DNA of 64,000 bases from Adineta ricciae (taxonomy: Eukaryota; Rotifera; Eurotatoria; Adinetida; Adinetidae), in contig CAJNOJ010000033.1 of assembly GCA_905250025.1 (NCBI GenBank), forward strand, positions 372,001 to 436,000, read 5' to 3'. The notes under the pieces are model-generated. The model was given only the letters and a program-made list of their open reading frames with translations, was not told where the DNA came from and did not search any database. Of this stretch, positions 1-10,803 are shown piece after piece. Within the stretch, counting starts at the first letter, position 1. The number at the start of each line of letters is the position of its first letter. A program made the translations under genes and the position numbers.

Positions 1-659
1 TCGTGTCGAAAGTTAAAGTAAGTTAACTCAGTCATACCAGCATCTTTTTGATACAAATGATTAGTAAAACAGTTTTGAATGCTAAAAACACAATGAGAGA
101 AAGGAATAAATGACAAATGAAAACCGAACAATATTTTAGACACGCACGAATCCGTTTTTGCCTAAAAACGTTTTCACAGCATCCACTATCAATAAAGGCA
201 CATCGTCTGCACAGGTATCATAGTAATTGCTATATATACATTTCTATATCTATGTTGTACGTCTCGTCCTATGTAGCTATATAGGATTTCTTTCGCACGT
301 AGATCGTACATGCTTACTACTTTCTGCTTCTTGTATACTAATCTGATTAGATTATTCTCTAGCATAGAAAAAGGTGTTTATATATTGGCGGATCTATGTC
401 GTATTTGTTCTTGTAAATACGCTGTTTAATAGGCAGTTTTCATCTTAGTTCTACCACAAGACCGGCGGGAAATTTATGCATTGATGAGGTATCTGAGCCT
501 TGCAATGCTTTCACTCTCAAAGCTTTTGCTTCTGTACAGTTGATTACTAACTGTTCGACTAACTACAATGCACGTTTAACGACTAACAAATGATCCCGTT
601 CGATCATTTGACTAAACTTCTTCCCTTCGCACATAAATTCATGTTGCCCATTTTTTTAG

Positions 660-1205
660 CTTGGATCCAAGTCAGGTAACGAGGAAGATGGTCAATGGTC
701 ACAAGGTCTAATATCAGCTGTAAGCGTCAATCCCTTGTAATATATAGCATCATTTTCGATTCTATTTCAGGCACGTTACGTTGCATCGGCATGTCATGTT
801 CTATGCGATGCTGCTAATGGACTTGTTCAAGGTTATGGTACTGAAGAGAAGTTAATATCAAGTGCCAAACAGGTTAGCTCCAATACTGCTGCATTACTTG
901 TAGCATGCAAAGTCAAAGCTGACTTTATGAGTCAATCCATGGCACGTTTACAAACAGCTGGCAATGCAGTAAAACGTGCTGCTGATGCTCTCGTGCGCTC
1001 TGCTCAACATGCTGTTGAAATGCAACAAGAGGACCGATATTTTGAAGTATCCTTGCGCGTCGTGCCAGGCATCGCTCAAGAAATCAAATGTAAAGAGGCA
1101 ATCTTAACAAAAGAACGAGAATTGGATGAAGCACGAAATCGTCTGAAAGCAGTACGTTTAGCAAAATACGGTCATAATGAACATGATTCCTACGAAAGTA
1201 CATAA
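660..1205 (+). CDS. TLN: Talin, C-terminal I/LWEQ actin-binding region (partial, runs off left edge)
   Basis: Exons 660-719 and 771-1205 join in frame across a 51-nt GT-AG intron. The product contains WSQGLISA, EEKLISSAKQVSSNTAALLV, CKVKAD and RLQTAGNAVKRAADAL, followed by GIAQE and the Lys/Arg-rich coiled end KERELDEARNRLKAVRLAKY. These are the order and wording of the talin I/LWEQ (THATCH) actin-binding module and dimerisation helix. Talin links integrin tails to F-actin at adhesions. HIP1R and Sla2 share the module, but the ending REKELDEAR...KLxxxRxxxY favours talin. A perfect donor (AAA|GTAAGT) at 18 suggests that 1-17 is the tail of the previous exon and that a 642-nt intron follows; this is inference. 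Only the final ~165 codons are visible. The stop is at 1203-1205. Confidence 0.9.
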
Positions 1206-1527
1206 ACATACCGATTGTGTCGACATTAGTGCAATTATCAATACAAAAAAACCATTGAAAAAATTTTTTGACTTTTTTTGTACAAATATCAAATTCAACA
1301 TATTCTCATGCTAGTTTTAGTACGGTTTTTCTCTTCTTATCTGTTTTTTTTGCTCTGCATGTTTGTGTGTATTCGATAAAAACCAACAAAGAAACATCTT
1401 AACAGATAAAAGCTCAATATTTCTTTCTCTTCTTCGTTTTGTTTCAATTCAATCATTTATAGGCGATCTTTTGTTTGTTTGGGATATCATATAAACTTCA
1501 AAACATAGAAAAGCATTCCATAGAATC
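1206..1527. other. Intergenic, talin 3' side to NUDT19 start
   Basis: AT-rich and T-tract-rich spacer holding the talin 3' UTR and the promoter of the next gene. No open frame or RNA structure recognised. Confidence 0.5.
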
Positions 1528-2751
1528 ATGGTACCATGGCGACAATCAGCTTCGTTGATATTGCTTGGAAGTAAGCAACGAAATGTTAACAATGTCAAGA
1601 GTTTGTTTGATTATACAACGTTATTCCTAAAACGCTCGCCCAATATGCGATTTGCACCAGACATTTCAGCGTAATGAAGGATTTTCATGTGCACGAAGGT
1701 GATAAATGAGATACGTTTTCTTACCTATTGAAGATTTCCTGGCGGTAAACTTGATCGATGTGATTTATCGTTGGAATGGCCGAAGTATATTTCAAGTACA
1801 TCTGATATTAATCGATTTTCTAAGCAAAAAGCGGATATATACAAAGACATTGACCATCCGTATCCTGGTCTAGTCTTTCGTCTATGTGCTATTCGTGAAA
1901 CATTCGAAGAAACTGGTATTTTACTTGTTAAAACAGACAAGTCCAAGAATTCAAAGTAAAACAATTTGCACATATGAGACCTTTCAATCAATTCACATTC
2001 CGAATTAGATATTCCACAGTTGCACAATTATCCAATGATATCATTACTGAATGGCGTGATAAAATTCGTCAGGATGCATCGCAATTCATGATTATGTGTA
2101 AAGAACTACAAGTCACGCCAGATGTTCATTCCCTTTACGAGTGGACTCAATATTTGGCGGCATCGATTGCTAAAGTGCGTTTCGACACCATATTCTATAC
2201 AGCAGCATTACCAAATTCATATCCTTGTTTGATTGCTCATGACGACAATGAAACGGTTTCAGCTGAAGTGAGATTAAAAGATAAGAATTGAAATGCATAA
2301 GTAGATCTCATGATTTTAGTGGTTAGAACCCGATACAGCTATGAACGGATATCGTCAAGATTCAGTCAATCTGCTGCCACCGCAAATATTTGAATTGTCT
2401 CGACTAGCTAACTTTCGAAAACTAGACGATCTTATTGAATTTTTAGTTCAACGTGATCATAACGATGAATACCGGACTGAACGTCTTCTAGGTGTTTGTT
2501 ATAAATTATCAGACGCAACAGTATTGGTTATGCCCGACGATGATCACTATCCGTCGGATGCATCATTTACAACACCGGTCCTATCGTCCGATAAAACATT
2601 ACGCGATTTCGATAGCGATCGACAAAACCGATTAGTCATGATGAATAAAGGTACAAATCGTAAATGGCAAGTGCATTTCAAAAATAGCAGTAGCAATCAA
2701 AAGAATGATTTACGCGTTCACCCACTGCAAAATGGCTGGGAAAAATCTTAG
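1528..2751 (+). CDS. NUDT19: NUDT19-like Nudix hydrolase (acyl-CoA/CoA diphosphatase family)
   Basis: Exons 1528-1670, 1734-1955, 2009-2267 and 2320-2751 join in frame (introns 52-63 nt). The N-terminus reads WRQSASLILLGS and TTLFLKRSP, then FPGGKLD. The Nudix signature core RETFEETGILL follows, with the widened spacing between the first Gly and REUxEExGU that is typical of NUDT19. Family blocks follow: CKELQVTPDVHSLYEWT, VRFDTIFYTAALP, WLEPDTAM and LLPPQIFELSRL. NUDT19/RP2p enzymes hydrolyse CoA and acyl-CoAs to phosphopantetheine and 3',5'-ADP, in peroxisomes in mammals. The C-terminus ends ...GWEKS; no peroxisomal SKL/AKL tripeptide is seen, so location is open. It is convergent with the next gene, with 75 nt between stops and an AATAAA at about 2794. 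Confidence 0.88.
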
Positions 2752-2826
2752 AAAACGTTGTTAAAAAAAACGATTTTTTATCGAATATGTAACAATAAAG
2801 ACAGATTTGTCAAATCGACCTATACT

Positions 2827-4218
2827 CTATACACGGGTTCTATTCAGAGCAGGTGGTGTTAATGTTCCTCCCGAGGATATTGTCAATTGTTTTTGTCTTT
2901 GTGGCTGTTGAGTTATCGGTATCTTAATAATAGGTCCGTTTTGATGTTTATTGTCTATACGTCTAGGTGTTTCTGTCCGTAAAGGTGAATTGTTTCGACT
3001 ACCTGACGAACGCGGTTGCGATTGTTGTTGTTGTTGTTGTTGTTTCGTATGAGAGTGATTACCTCGATTTCTTGATGTTCGTACCTCATTGTCCACGAGT
3101 GCTTGTTGTTCGATATGTTGCGACTGTGTATGACGACTGCTTCTCGTTTTGTTTAATCTCATATCGACTTCACCCGCCATTGACTGTTCGCCATGTTGGG
3201 CTTGTTTGTTTGCAATAATAGTTGTTGTCAAAGGACGACTTGAGCCAGATAGTTTTGCTTGCAGACGTTCGAAAGATCGGTTTGATTTTATAGCCTCTTT
3301 GGACGATGGATTTTCACTAGTTTCGTGATGCTTGTGTTGATGATGTGCATGAGAGCGTGGTCGCTGATGAGTTATGCTCGGAACGGATACATCTGTATTC
3401 GATTTCTCTACGCTCTTCTGATGTCGACGGTGCGTTGTTGTTTGACCACGCTCAGCTAACGTTGCTTTATGATCAATACCAACGTAGATAGGTTTCTGTG
3501 GTGCTGTCTGGTTTGTTGTCGAGTTGGAGACAGGTACACCTGCTCGATGTGCAGCTTGCCGATGAGGTATATGCTCTTGTCGTGGTGGTGTGCTAGATAT
3601 CTCATAATTTGCAGAACTTTGCTCGTGCCAAGACTGAGTATTAGCTAAAGGAGTTTTTGTCAATGATTGTTGTTGCGTTGCCCGAGCTAGTTGTAGTTTT
3701 TTTGACAAACGTTCTTCTGCCATCATCTGTTGTGACTGAGCATCCATCGTTGTTGAAATATATTGATTATATTCATAGTTCATATTGGGCGCTGTTGTCA
3801 TTGAAAGTGAAACATTTGGATAGAATTGATTTGTTAGGTTCTGAGGTGATGACCAGGTCCGTTCTCGAGCATCATTTTGTGTCAAGGGATAATTTGCGGA
3901 AAAGGTACTTGGTGCACCGGGTGGATCTGCTAAAACGGGTCGAATTCATCAATATACGATGATATTCAAGTAGAATTAGATATTCTTACCATTGAAATTG
4001 GGTACATCTTGCTGATCGCTTCTTTTATTCCATACTTCGTATGTTTCATTAAAATTTGCAACGGAACTTTCACGTTCATGGTTATTTTGATTAAGAAACT
4101 TATCATTTTCAATTGGTGTCACAAGTTTCTCTGCACCTTTTCGTTTGCCTCGTTTCCATCTTGATCTCGATCCTTCCGACTGAGCTCCTGATGATGATCG
4201 ACTAAGTCTACTTCCCAT
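2827..4218 (-). CDS. Unknown Gln/His-rich protein with predicted N-myristoylation site and PDZ-ligand-like C-terminus
   Basis: Exons on the minus strand are 4218-3990 and 3929-2827, joined in frame (59-nt intron), giving 443 residues. The start MGSRLSRSSSG fits the N-myristoylation rule (Gly2, Ser6) and is followed by a basic run (SRWKRGKRKG), the classic pair for membrane anchoring. The middle is low complexity: polyGln near 3030, and many His, Ser and Arg. The segment NMNYEYNQYISTTMDAQ and helix MMAEERLSKKLQLARATQQQ look the most ordered. The last four residues RTRV match a class I PDZ ligand (T at -2, V at 0). I do not recognise the family; lipidation and PDZ binding are inferences from motifs only. 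It is convergent with NUDT19 upstream in the window. Confidence 0.7.
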
Positions 4219-4678
4219 GTTACGTATTCTTAACTAAGTCAAGTATCAAATTCGCAAATAAAGATTCGATTATCGAATCTATGAATCACAATGATTTGTC
4301 AGGTATTCACCTGTAGTAAGGCTACCTTTTTCCCTTCATAAATTAACGTAGCCATGATCAACTTTTTTTTCTATCATTTAATACATATTTTAAATGCGCA
4401 ACGCGCGTGATAATGAAAATTTTTCTCTTCCTTTTCGTCGACATATATACATATTCACCCCACAAACCGTTCCGCATTAATGAATGTATGCAATAATGGC
4501 AGGTATTCATGTGCGTAGAAACGTGAATGCAAAAAAAGATCGATTCATCATTCATTGGTTTATTTTATTTTGATTTTTTTTTGTTAAATATAATGAATTG
4601 AATACTTGACACGTCGAAAGAAGACAAAGAAAAAAAGAGACATATGTGTCACATGCAAATAACGAAGAAAATAGATAT
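4219..4678. other. Intergenic between two minus-strand genes
   Basis: Spacer of 460 nt with the promoter of the Gln-rich gene and the 3' end of centrin. Nothing else recognised. Confidence 0.4.
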
Positions 4679-5471
4679 TCAATACAATGAGGTTTTTTTC
4701 ATAATGCGTAGAAAGTCTTGTTCATTAATTTCACCATCACCGTCACGATCGGCTTCGTCAATCATTTCCTAGAAAAGTACATTAATTAAACGAAAATATC
4801 GTTTCGGCAGTCTAGCTTTTATTTACGTGTAATTCTTCATCGGTTAAATTTTCACCTAATTCTTTGGCCACGCGTTTCAGATTTTTAAAAGAGATTTTGC
4901 CTGTATTATCATCATCGAAGAGTCTAGTTGAATAAAAGAAAGAAGCTTTACCTTTAGAGTCATCCGTTGTCTTACCGAAATGCTTTTAGAATCTCTTCCT
5001 TCGAATCTTTTTCAGCCATTTTTTGAGACATTAATTGCAGAAAATCATTAAAATCAATTGTACCTAACGGTCATAGTATAAGCAGAGATGGATATGGCAG
5101 ACGAATTATCTACTCACTAGCATTTTCTTTTTGAATGTCCGAAATCATTTTTTTAATTTCTTCACGTTTTGGTTCGAAACCTAATGCACGCATTGCGACC
5201 TAAACGCACGTTTAATGATGTGTAGGAGATACTTGTCATCTACTTTGAGTTCTTTCACATCGATTGTGCCTGAGCCATCTGCATCAAATAGATCGAATGC
5301 TTCCCGAATTTCAGTTTTTTGTTCATCTGTCAATTCTGGTCGAGAGCCGGTGGTTCGTTTTTTCGTTGTACCACCTATTGTTGTACGTTTCGTTGGATTT
5401 GTTGTTGTTGCCTATTGAAAATAGTTTGAAAATTTGACTATAAGATAAAATATCATCGAGTATTATACCAT
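4679..5471 (-). CDS. CETN: Centrin (EF-hand, centriole/basal body)
   Basis: Six minus-strand exons (5471-5469 holding only ATG, 5411-5244, 5199-5118, 5063-4976, 4923-4827, 4768-4679) sum to 528 nt, 175 residues, the normal centrin length. EF-hand 1 has [12 protein letters not shown] and EF-hand 4 [12 protein letters not shown], both with full ligand sets. EF-hand 3 [12 protein letters not shown] is intermediate and EF-hand 2 (ENASTIDFNDF) has lost calcium ligands, the usual centrin pattern. The basic, Thr-rich N-tail and the C-terminal RIMKKTSLY fit centrin 1/2, where a TSL(Y) tail is typical. The role is in centriole/basal body duplication, Sfi1 binding and the XPC complex. The start codon sits on its own micro-exon directly before a GTATAA donor. 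Confidence 0.93.
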
Positions 5472-6339
5472 TTCAAATATTGGAATGTTTGATTGCTGAA
5501 TAAGAAGATTTCTAAGTATTGGAACAGTTCAGTTCAGCACTTGTAGCGCATAATCTTTCCGGTTGCCATGTTGTCAAGTTTATGTCCTCCAGTGATATTT
5601 GCCATACTCGACTGAGATTTCTTTCGAAAATACGACTTCAAACTTTGACGTGAAACTTAAACTTAAACTAAATGAAAATTATGCGATTGTTATGTGCGAC
5701 AGATGGCAGCAGAGAACGGTATGAGAAGTTTACTAAACCGAATGATATCGACGAACGTCAGTGCCTATCAATTGGTAGTAGTGTCTTTTACTTCATGTAT
5801 ATCAACAACGGGCTCATCGATAAAGCTTTACAGAAAACAATGCCTCCTCTCGTCGTATCCAATGAACAGCAAAACAACGAACATTTTTGTCGTGTAGTCG
5901 ACAGAAAAACGGAAGGTGTATCGCAAAAGCGTGACCATTTTTTTTGTTTTTGTCAATACACTATTCACAATCATTCTTCTATTCGTCCGTCTTTTTTTCT
6001 TGCTGAGTATGATTTGCTAAAGCACAATATCAATCCTTTTTTCGAATAATACGGCCATGACTACGAAGTATAGATGATAGCCCTGATCGATTCTCATGTG
6101 GTAAGTAAAAAGTTTCTTTCCCAGACGTCTTAGTTTTTATCGTCACGCGCTAGTTAATTGCGATTCAATATCAAACGAAAAACAAGTTGAATCATCATGT
6201 AAACTAATATTCGATAAACACAAATAATAAAAATCACCGTCCTTGAATTGAACAATCGTGTACACTGATTAAAAATAAGGAAACGAAAGATATAGATTTT
6301 TCAATGTACGAAATCTTCTTAAATACAAGTTTGAACTGA
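5472..6339. other. Intergenic, divergent promoter region
   Basis: Spacer of 868 nt between divergently transcribed centrin and the four-TM gene. A 125-codon open frame at 5672-6049 has no family motif, no hydrophobic pattern and ends in low-complexity residues; I treat it as chance. Confidence 0.45.
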
Positions 6340-7392
6340 ATGATTCGTTCGAATAGTAACATTCAATATGTATGCGTACGCGATATCGTCTTTTCAGATA
6401 CTATTACTAACTCAAAAATGCAACGTTTTCATCGACTTGGAAGTGTGGGTATGGTATTGATTATTACAGCATTTACTTTCCATCTACTTGCTATTTCATA
6501 CGATCGGTGGACGTTGATTACATGTAAAACATGTTCGTATACGTACTATTTTCGTGAATGGAGGACATCGATTCGTCAACGATGCTACCGAATATCATTG
6601 ATGGAATATACTGGAATTTCTAACGCAGAAGAGGATATTAAAACGGACCCATTTGCAACTTTCGTCTGTATTCCAGATAAATATGTGTATGCAACGGATT
6701 CAGCCAATATAGCTCAATGTATAGGACGCGCGGATATTGATCCACATAATGCATGTACAAGTAGTTCGCTTGATGAGGACGTGTGCCAATGCGAGTAAGT
6801 GAAAAAATAAGCGTATTGACTAAATGTATTTGGTGAATACGACTTAGACAAATTCTATGCTTCTTACATCTAAGTAAATCGAATTAATTATCATTTAGTT
6901 ATACCAGAAAAACGAAAGCTGTAATTGGCTTTGCGGTGATTTCCAGTATAATACTTGGGTTAATGGTTATCGTATCGCATTTCGCAAGTTACATTCCATA
7001 TGATTTCATTCTGAAATGGCTCTTACCGGGCGGATTTATTTCCTTAGTAGCGGCATTTACATTTATATTCATCACTCTTATTATGATGGGTAGTGGTAAA
7101 AGTGACTATGTAAATAGAGTTGTGGTATGGAGAACATTACAAGTGGCACAATGTAAGTTATCTTTGATATTATACGAGAAAAAAGCAGTCGATTGCATCT
7201 GATTTGTGTCTTGTAGATAACCTGTCAACAACCTTGAATGATACGACTATCTCGAGTGAATTAAGTCAGAGCAATTTTGATATTAAGTTGGGTTTCTCGT
7301 TTGGAATGGAAATTATAGCTGCTCACTTTACATTGATGTCAGCAATTGTCTATGCTCTAATGTTTCTTGGCAAAAGACGACCAAATGCATGA
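6340..7392 (+). CDS. Four-transmembrane protein, claudin/PMP22/clarin-like topology
   Basis: Exons 6340-6794, 6899-7152 and 7217-7392 join in frame (885 nt; 294 residues from the first ATG, 268 from the ATG at 6418, which starts MQRFHRLGSVG and looks the better signal-anchor start). Four hydrophobic segments are seen: SVGMVLIITAFTFHLLAIS; IGFAVISSIILGLMVIVSHF; GGFISLVAAFTFIFITLIMM; IIAAHFTLMSAIVYALMFL. The first extracellular loop is long, about 140 residues, with ten or so Cys, including RWTLITCKTCSY and DVCQCDY. The second loop carries possible N-glycosylation sites (NLS, NDT). Topology resembles the claudin/PMP22/EMP superfamily, but the W-GLW-C-C signature is not clear, so subfamily and function remain unassigned. 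Confidence 0.7.
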
Positions 7393-8022
7393 AGATGAAC
7401 TGCATTCTTCTATATATTGTTTTATTTTTCAATTCGATAAATACATCTGATTGCATAACACACGAAAATCACCTCTTAGGCAATTCTTCAGCGAGAGGAA
7501 GTGTTTAATCGATAGTTGTATATGGTCTATGTAAATAAGCCTGTGCGAAATCGTTCAGATCCTAATTCTTTTGTAAAAAAAAACAGAATTCTACAGATTA
7601 GTTAACATACCATCGAGTAACTGTCATGTTTGACATATTTTCTACCATTTTCATGATGGACTCGGTGTAGTTCGTATAAAAATTCATTTGAGTTTACTCG
7701 AAAATCACTTGCCAGCTCATCATTGCGATAGACGTCAGTCAAACTCACGTGTCTTTTATTTCTTCTTTTTCTCTTCGCAAACAGAGAAATAGCTGTCATT
7801 ATACTCTATACACTTTCTCGTTCGTTCGATGATGACTGTCAAAAAACGTATTCGTTCTCTGATTCAGTCTACTCGAGAACCGTCTTTTTGCCCTTCAAAT
7901 AGAAAAAAAGAAATAACAGCGGAGTCTTCCATATAAATACTCGTCGAATAATACAGTATACCTCATTCTACAAGTGAAATTTACGATTATTACTCTTATT
8001 TCAACTCAACTACAAATCAAAT
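7393..8022. other. Intergenic, LEA gene promoter side
   Basis: Spacer of 630 nt. Apart from the TATA-like element listed separately I see no gene; the minus-strand open frame 7602-7799 lacks any motif. Confidence 0.4.
7930..7938 (+). promoter_or_regulatory. TATA-like element upstream of LEA gene
   Basis: CATATAAAT about 90 nt before the LEA start codon, in a short unspliced leader. Position and sequence fit a TATA box; strongly inducible stress genes often carry one. Inference only. Confidence 0.4.
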
Positions 8023-8643
8023 ATGCAAAACATCAAAGACGCTGCCAATGCTGCCACAGAAAAAGTGAAAGGTAAGGAAGTATAATACCCTTTTCGATCC
8101 GATGACATAAGCAATACCTGATTTCTAGAAGTCACCAGTGGTGCTTCATACGAAGCTAACAAAGAAGTAGCCAAGGACAGCAATTTATCTGCTAGCACTC
8201 GAATTAGCCATGGTGTCGATGCTGTAAAAGATAAAGGTATACAATTCTGACGATCTTATTCTGTGAATCTATTAGATTTTCATTGTACTTTAGTTGAAGA
8301 AAAGGGTCACGAAGCTAAGAAAGAAGCACACAAAGAAGCTGCTGAAGAACGAGGTGTCATCGGCCAAATCGGTGACACAATTTCCAATGCTTACAACTTC
8401 GTTGCGGAAAAAGTTTCTGGTTAGTATGAAACATACATCTCGCAAGAAAAACTGAAAATATCTTTTTTTCTATCTTAAATAGAGGTAACAAGTGGCGCAT
8501 CGTACGAAGCTCACAAAGAAAAAGCGAAAGATTCCGATAATACAATCGGTGAACGTGTCGGTGCTGGTATTTCCGCAGTGGGTGACAAAATCGAAGAAAA
8601 ATCACACAAAGCCAAAGCTGAAGCACACAAAGAAGCTTTGTAA
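8023..8643 (+). CDS. Late embryogenesis abundant (LEA, group 3-like) desiccation protein with duplicated exon modules
   Basis: Exons 8023-8071, 8129-8236, 8294-8419 and 8483-8643 join in frame, 147 residues. Composition is Lys/Glu/Ala/His-rich, with no Cys, Trp or Pro visible, as expected for an intrinsically disordered hydrophilin. The decapeptide EVTSGASYEA opens exon 2 and returns at the start of exon 4. Exons 2+3 (EVTSGASYEANKEVAKDS ... DAVKDKVEEKGHEAKKEAHKE) and exon 4 (EVTSGASYEAHKEKAKDS ... SAVGDKIEEKSHKAKAEAHKE) are clear copies, so the gene arose by internal duplication. There is no signal peptide and no ER-retention-like tail (ends AHKEAL), suggesting a cytosolic protein. Group 3 LEA proteins fold into amphipathic helices on drying and protect proteins or membranes; expression on desiccation is inferred from the family. 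Confidence 0.85.
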
Positions 8644-9240
8644 ATTCGATTCCACGGAATACGAACCATATCTTGTATCTCAGATATAGCCTCATATTGT
8701 TTTATATTTGATGTAACGTTTTTGTTTGCAATATTCAAGCAACTTTTACTCAGAGAAATAAACTGATTATACAGAAACATAAAATCTTGTACTCGTGCAT
8801 CTACACGTGACGTATTGTATTCGAAGGACGAAAGACGACTCAGTTTCGTTGTACTCACAGAGAAAGGAGAAAAGAGAACAAGAAGAAGAAAAAAAGAAAC
8901 TTTACGTCGATATTGTTTTACCGTTTTCAAGGAAAAGTATTTTGTATTTTACTGCGCAGATGTTTACTAATGAGTACACAATGTGATGCAAATGGATGTG
9001 TGATTCACATCTAAAGTGTTTTGAGTGTATCAAACTAACTCATTCAGTAAATCAGAACGTTTGATTTCAGTGAAATGTGACAAACTACGATCTAAAAATC
9101 GCTTTCAATATGTTTACAGGTTTTGTCGAGAAATAGCAAAATTTATTCTGTATTGTAAAGAAACGAAGCAAGAAGCAATGGCTTTTGGTATTTAGAAGCA
9201 AAATAAAAGCATGTCGACGATATCTGAATATAATCTGTAT
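8644..9240. other. Intergenic, convergent 3' regions
   Basis: Spacer between the convergent LEA and LRRC73-like genes. AATAAA-type signals at about 8757 (+). Reverse-strand frames over the LEA gene are shadows of its low-complexity codons. Confidence 0.4.
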
Positions 9241-10541
9241 CTAGACTCGATTCCAGTAAAGCTGATGTCCAACAGTTCCAAAGGGTTGGGTTTCAATAGG
9301 TAAAAGTTCTTCAATATCTTCCTCTTCATTTTCTTGCCGTTTTTTACTCTCAGAAGGTTTGTCGGCTCTTTTTGTATTGTTGAAGCCCACGGATTTGATT
9401 TCTTCTTTAACGAGAACTTTCGAAGGTTCTTTCAAACTACTTTTCTTCTTCTTTAGTTTAACTGGCTGAGGCTTCTCGCGTATTATTTCGTCCGGACTTG
9501 ACGAACGACGGTGCGATGGTTCGTTTTCAAGCGAATTTCGTCGAGATTTTAGACTTAGACATTCATTAATTAAAGTCCGTGTTGAGTCAGATAACGAGGC
9601 ATTTTTCTCCAAACATAATTCCTCCAATCTGACGGGATATTTCGTGAGTAAACTAAGGAATAATTTACCAGCATATTCACTCAATTGACAACTTTCTAAA
9701 TCCAAATGTGTCAAGGTTTGACTTGAAAAACAAAGCGAAGAGAATAAATGACATATTGAAGGCAAAACTATTTACTTTGATGCAACAATCATACTAAGCA
9801 TGGTTGCAATCGTATCATCAATGACGTTGTAATCAAGAGCTAATCGACGGATCCTTGAATTGTAAGAAATGGAAAAGAACAGTTCTGTCCAGCCAGCATT
9901 TGTGATCGATTGACTCGCGCTTAGTATTAATTCTTCCAGACCTATTGAAGAAAAAGGAAACTTGATGTGATAAATCACTTCCTTTGTTGAAAATAATGTA
10001 CCTGATCGTTTTTCATTCGGAACTATTAATGAGCATATATTAACAATCGATTTATTCGTCAGTTTGTTATCTCCGATATCCAATAATGTTAATTTTGGAC
10101 AATATTCATATAGAATTCTATAGAGTTGAGAAAACATCTCATCGGTGATATCGTTTCCATGTATTCTAATGAAAGGTGAAAATAGAGGGATGGATTTACT
10201 CGCTTTCAATTTACCGTAGATTGATTAAGTTCGAACAGTTGCGTAGCATTTGAATAAATTTCTGAAATCGACTTTGTTCATTGATCATTTGAATGTTGAA
10301 AATCAGTGAAACGATCGTTCGATTTTTCTGTGATAAACTTTTCATTAATTGATCGAAATCACTAACAGAACAAGAACATGTATTCTTATCATCAGTATAC
10401 TAAAAACTCAAATGAAAATTACGTTTCGAGGATTGAACATCGTCGGAATTCCAAAGATGTACAAACACTCGTATCAATCATTTCACAGAGACTAACAATT
10501 TGTTCATGGCGAAGTTTTTCTTCGATAAAGATTGTCTGCAT
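9241..10541 (-). CDS. LRRC73: LRRC73-like leucine-rich-repeat protein
   Basis: Minus-strand exons 10541-10423, 10361-10215, 10165-10002, 9941-9776 and 9721-9241 sum to 1077 nt, 358 residues. Repeats of the ribonuclease-inhibitor type run through about residue 250, with LTLLDIGDNKLTNKSIVNIC, GLEELILSASQSITNAGWTE, RIRRLALDYNVIDDTIATML and LTHLDLESCQLSEYAG. These match animal LRRC73 (NOD3-like) block for block, including the NxGITxxGW repeat. The C-terminal 110 residues are Lys/Glu-rich and disordered, with KLKKKKSSLKE, and end in FGTVGHQLYWNRV; human LRRC73 is about 316 residues, so this tail is lineage-specific. Function in animals is poorly known. It is divergent from the NSD gene with 262 nt between start codons. 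Confidence 0.82.
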
Positions 10542-10803
10542 ATTTCTTCGAATACCTTGAGTAAGGTATTTACTTTTTAAAGATCGGTTGCTGTTTTCCT
10601 GTGAGTAAAAGAGAAAGTCTTGACAAGTAAATGCAGGTGGTGCTGCTACGGAGTTATGATTGGTCGCGATGATGACTCATTCCTTTTCTTAGTTTTTTCT
10701 CTCCCTCCCTTTGTATTAGATTACTGAACGTATTTAGCTGGATGATAAAACAAACGTTCTACTAATGAAGATTTGGAATACATTTTCTTTTTCTTATTTC
10801 TAG
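10542..10803. promoter_or_regulatory. Shared divergent promoter, LRRC73-like / NSD
   Basis: The 262 nt between two divergent start codons must hold both promoters. The NSD ATG lies immediately after a polypyrimidine tract and TTTCTAG, so its 5' UTR is probably spliced from a leader exon inside this interval or further back. Confidence 0.5.

Noticed and set aside
5672-6049. 125-codon plus frame between centrin and the four-TM gene
   Set aside because: No domain, poor codon pattern, ends in Phe/Ser/His low complexity.
8357-8930. Antisense frames over the LEA gene (112 and 139 codons)
   Set aside because: Open because the Lys/Glu/Ala-rich sense strand lacks antisense stops; no motif.
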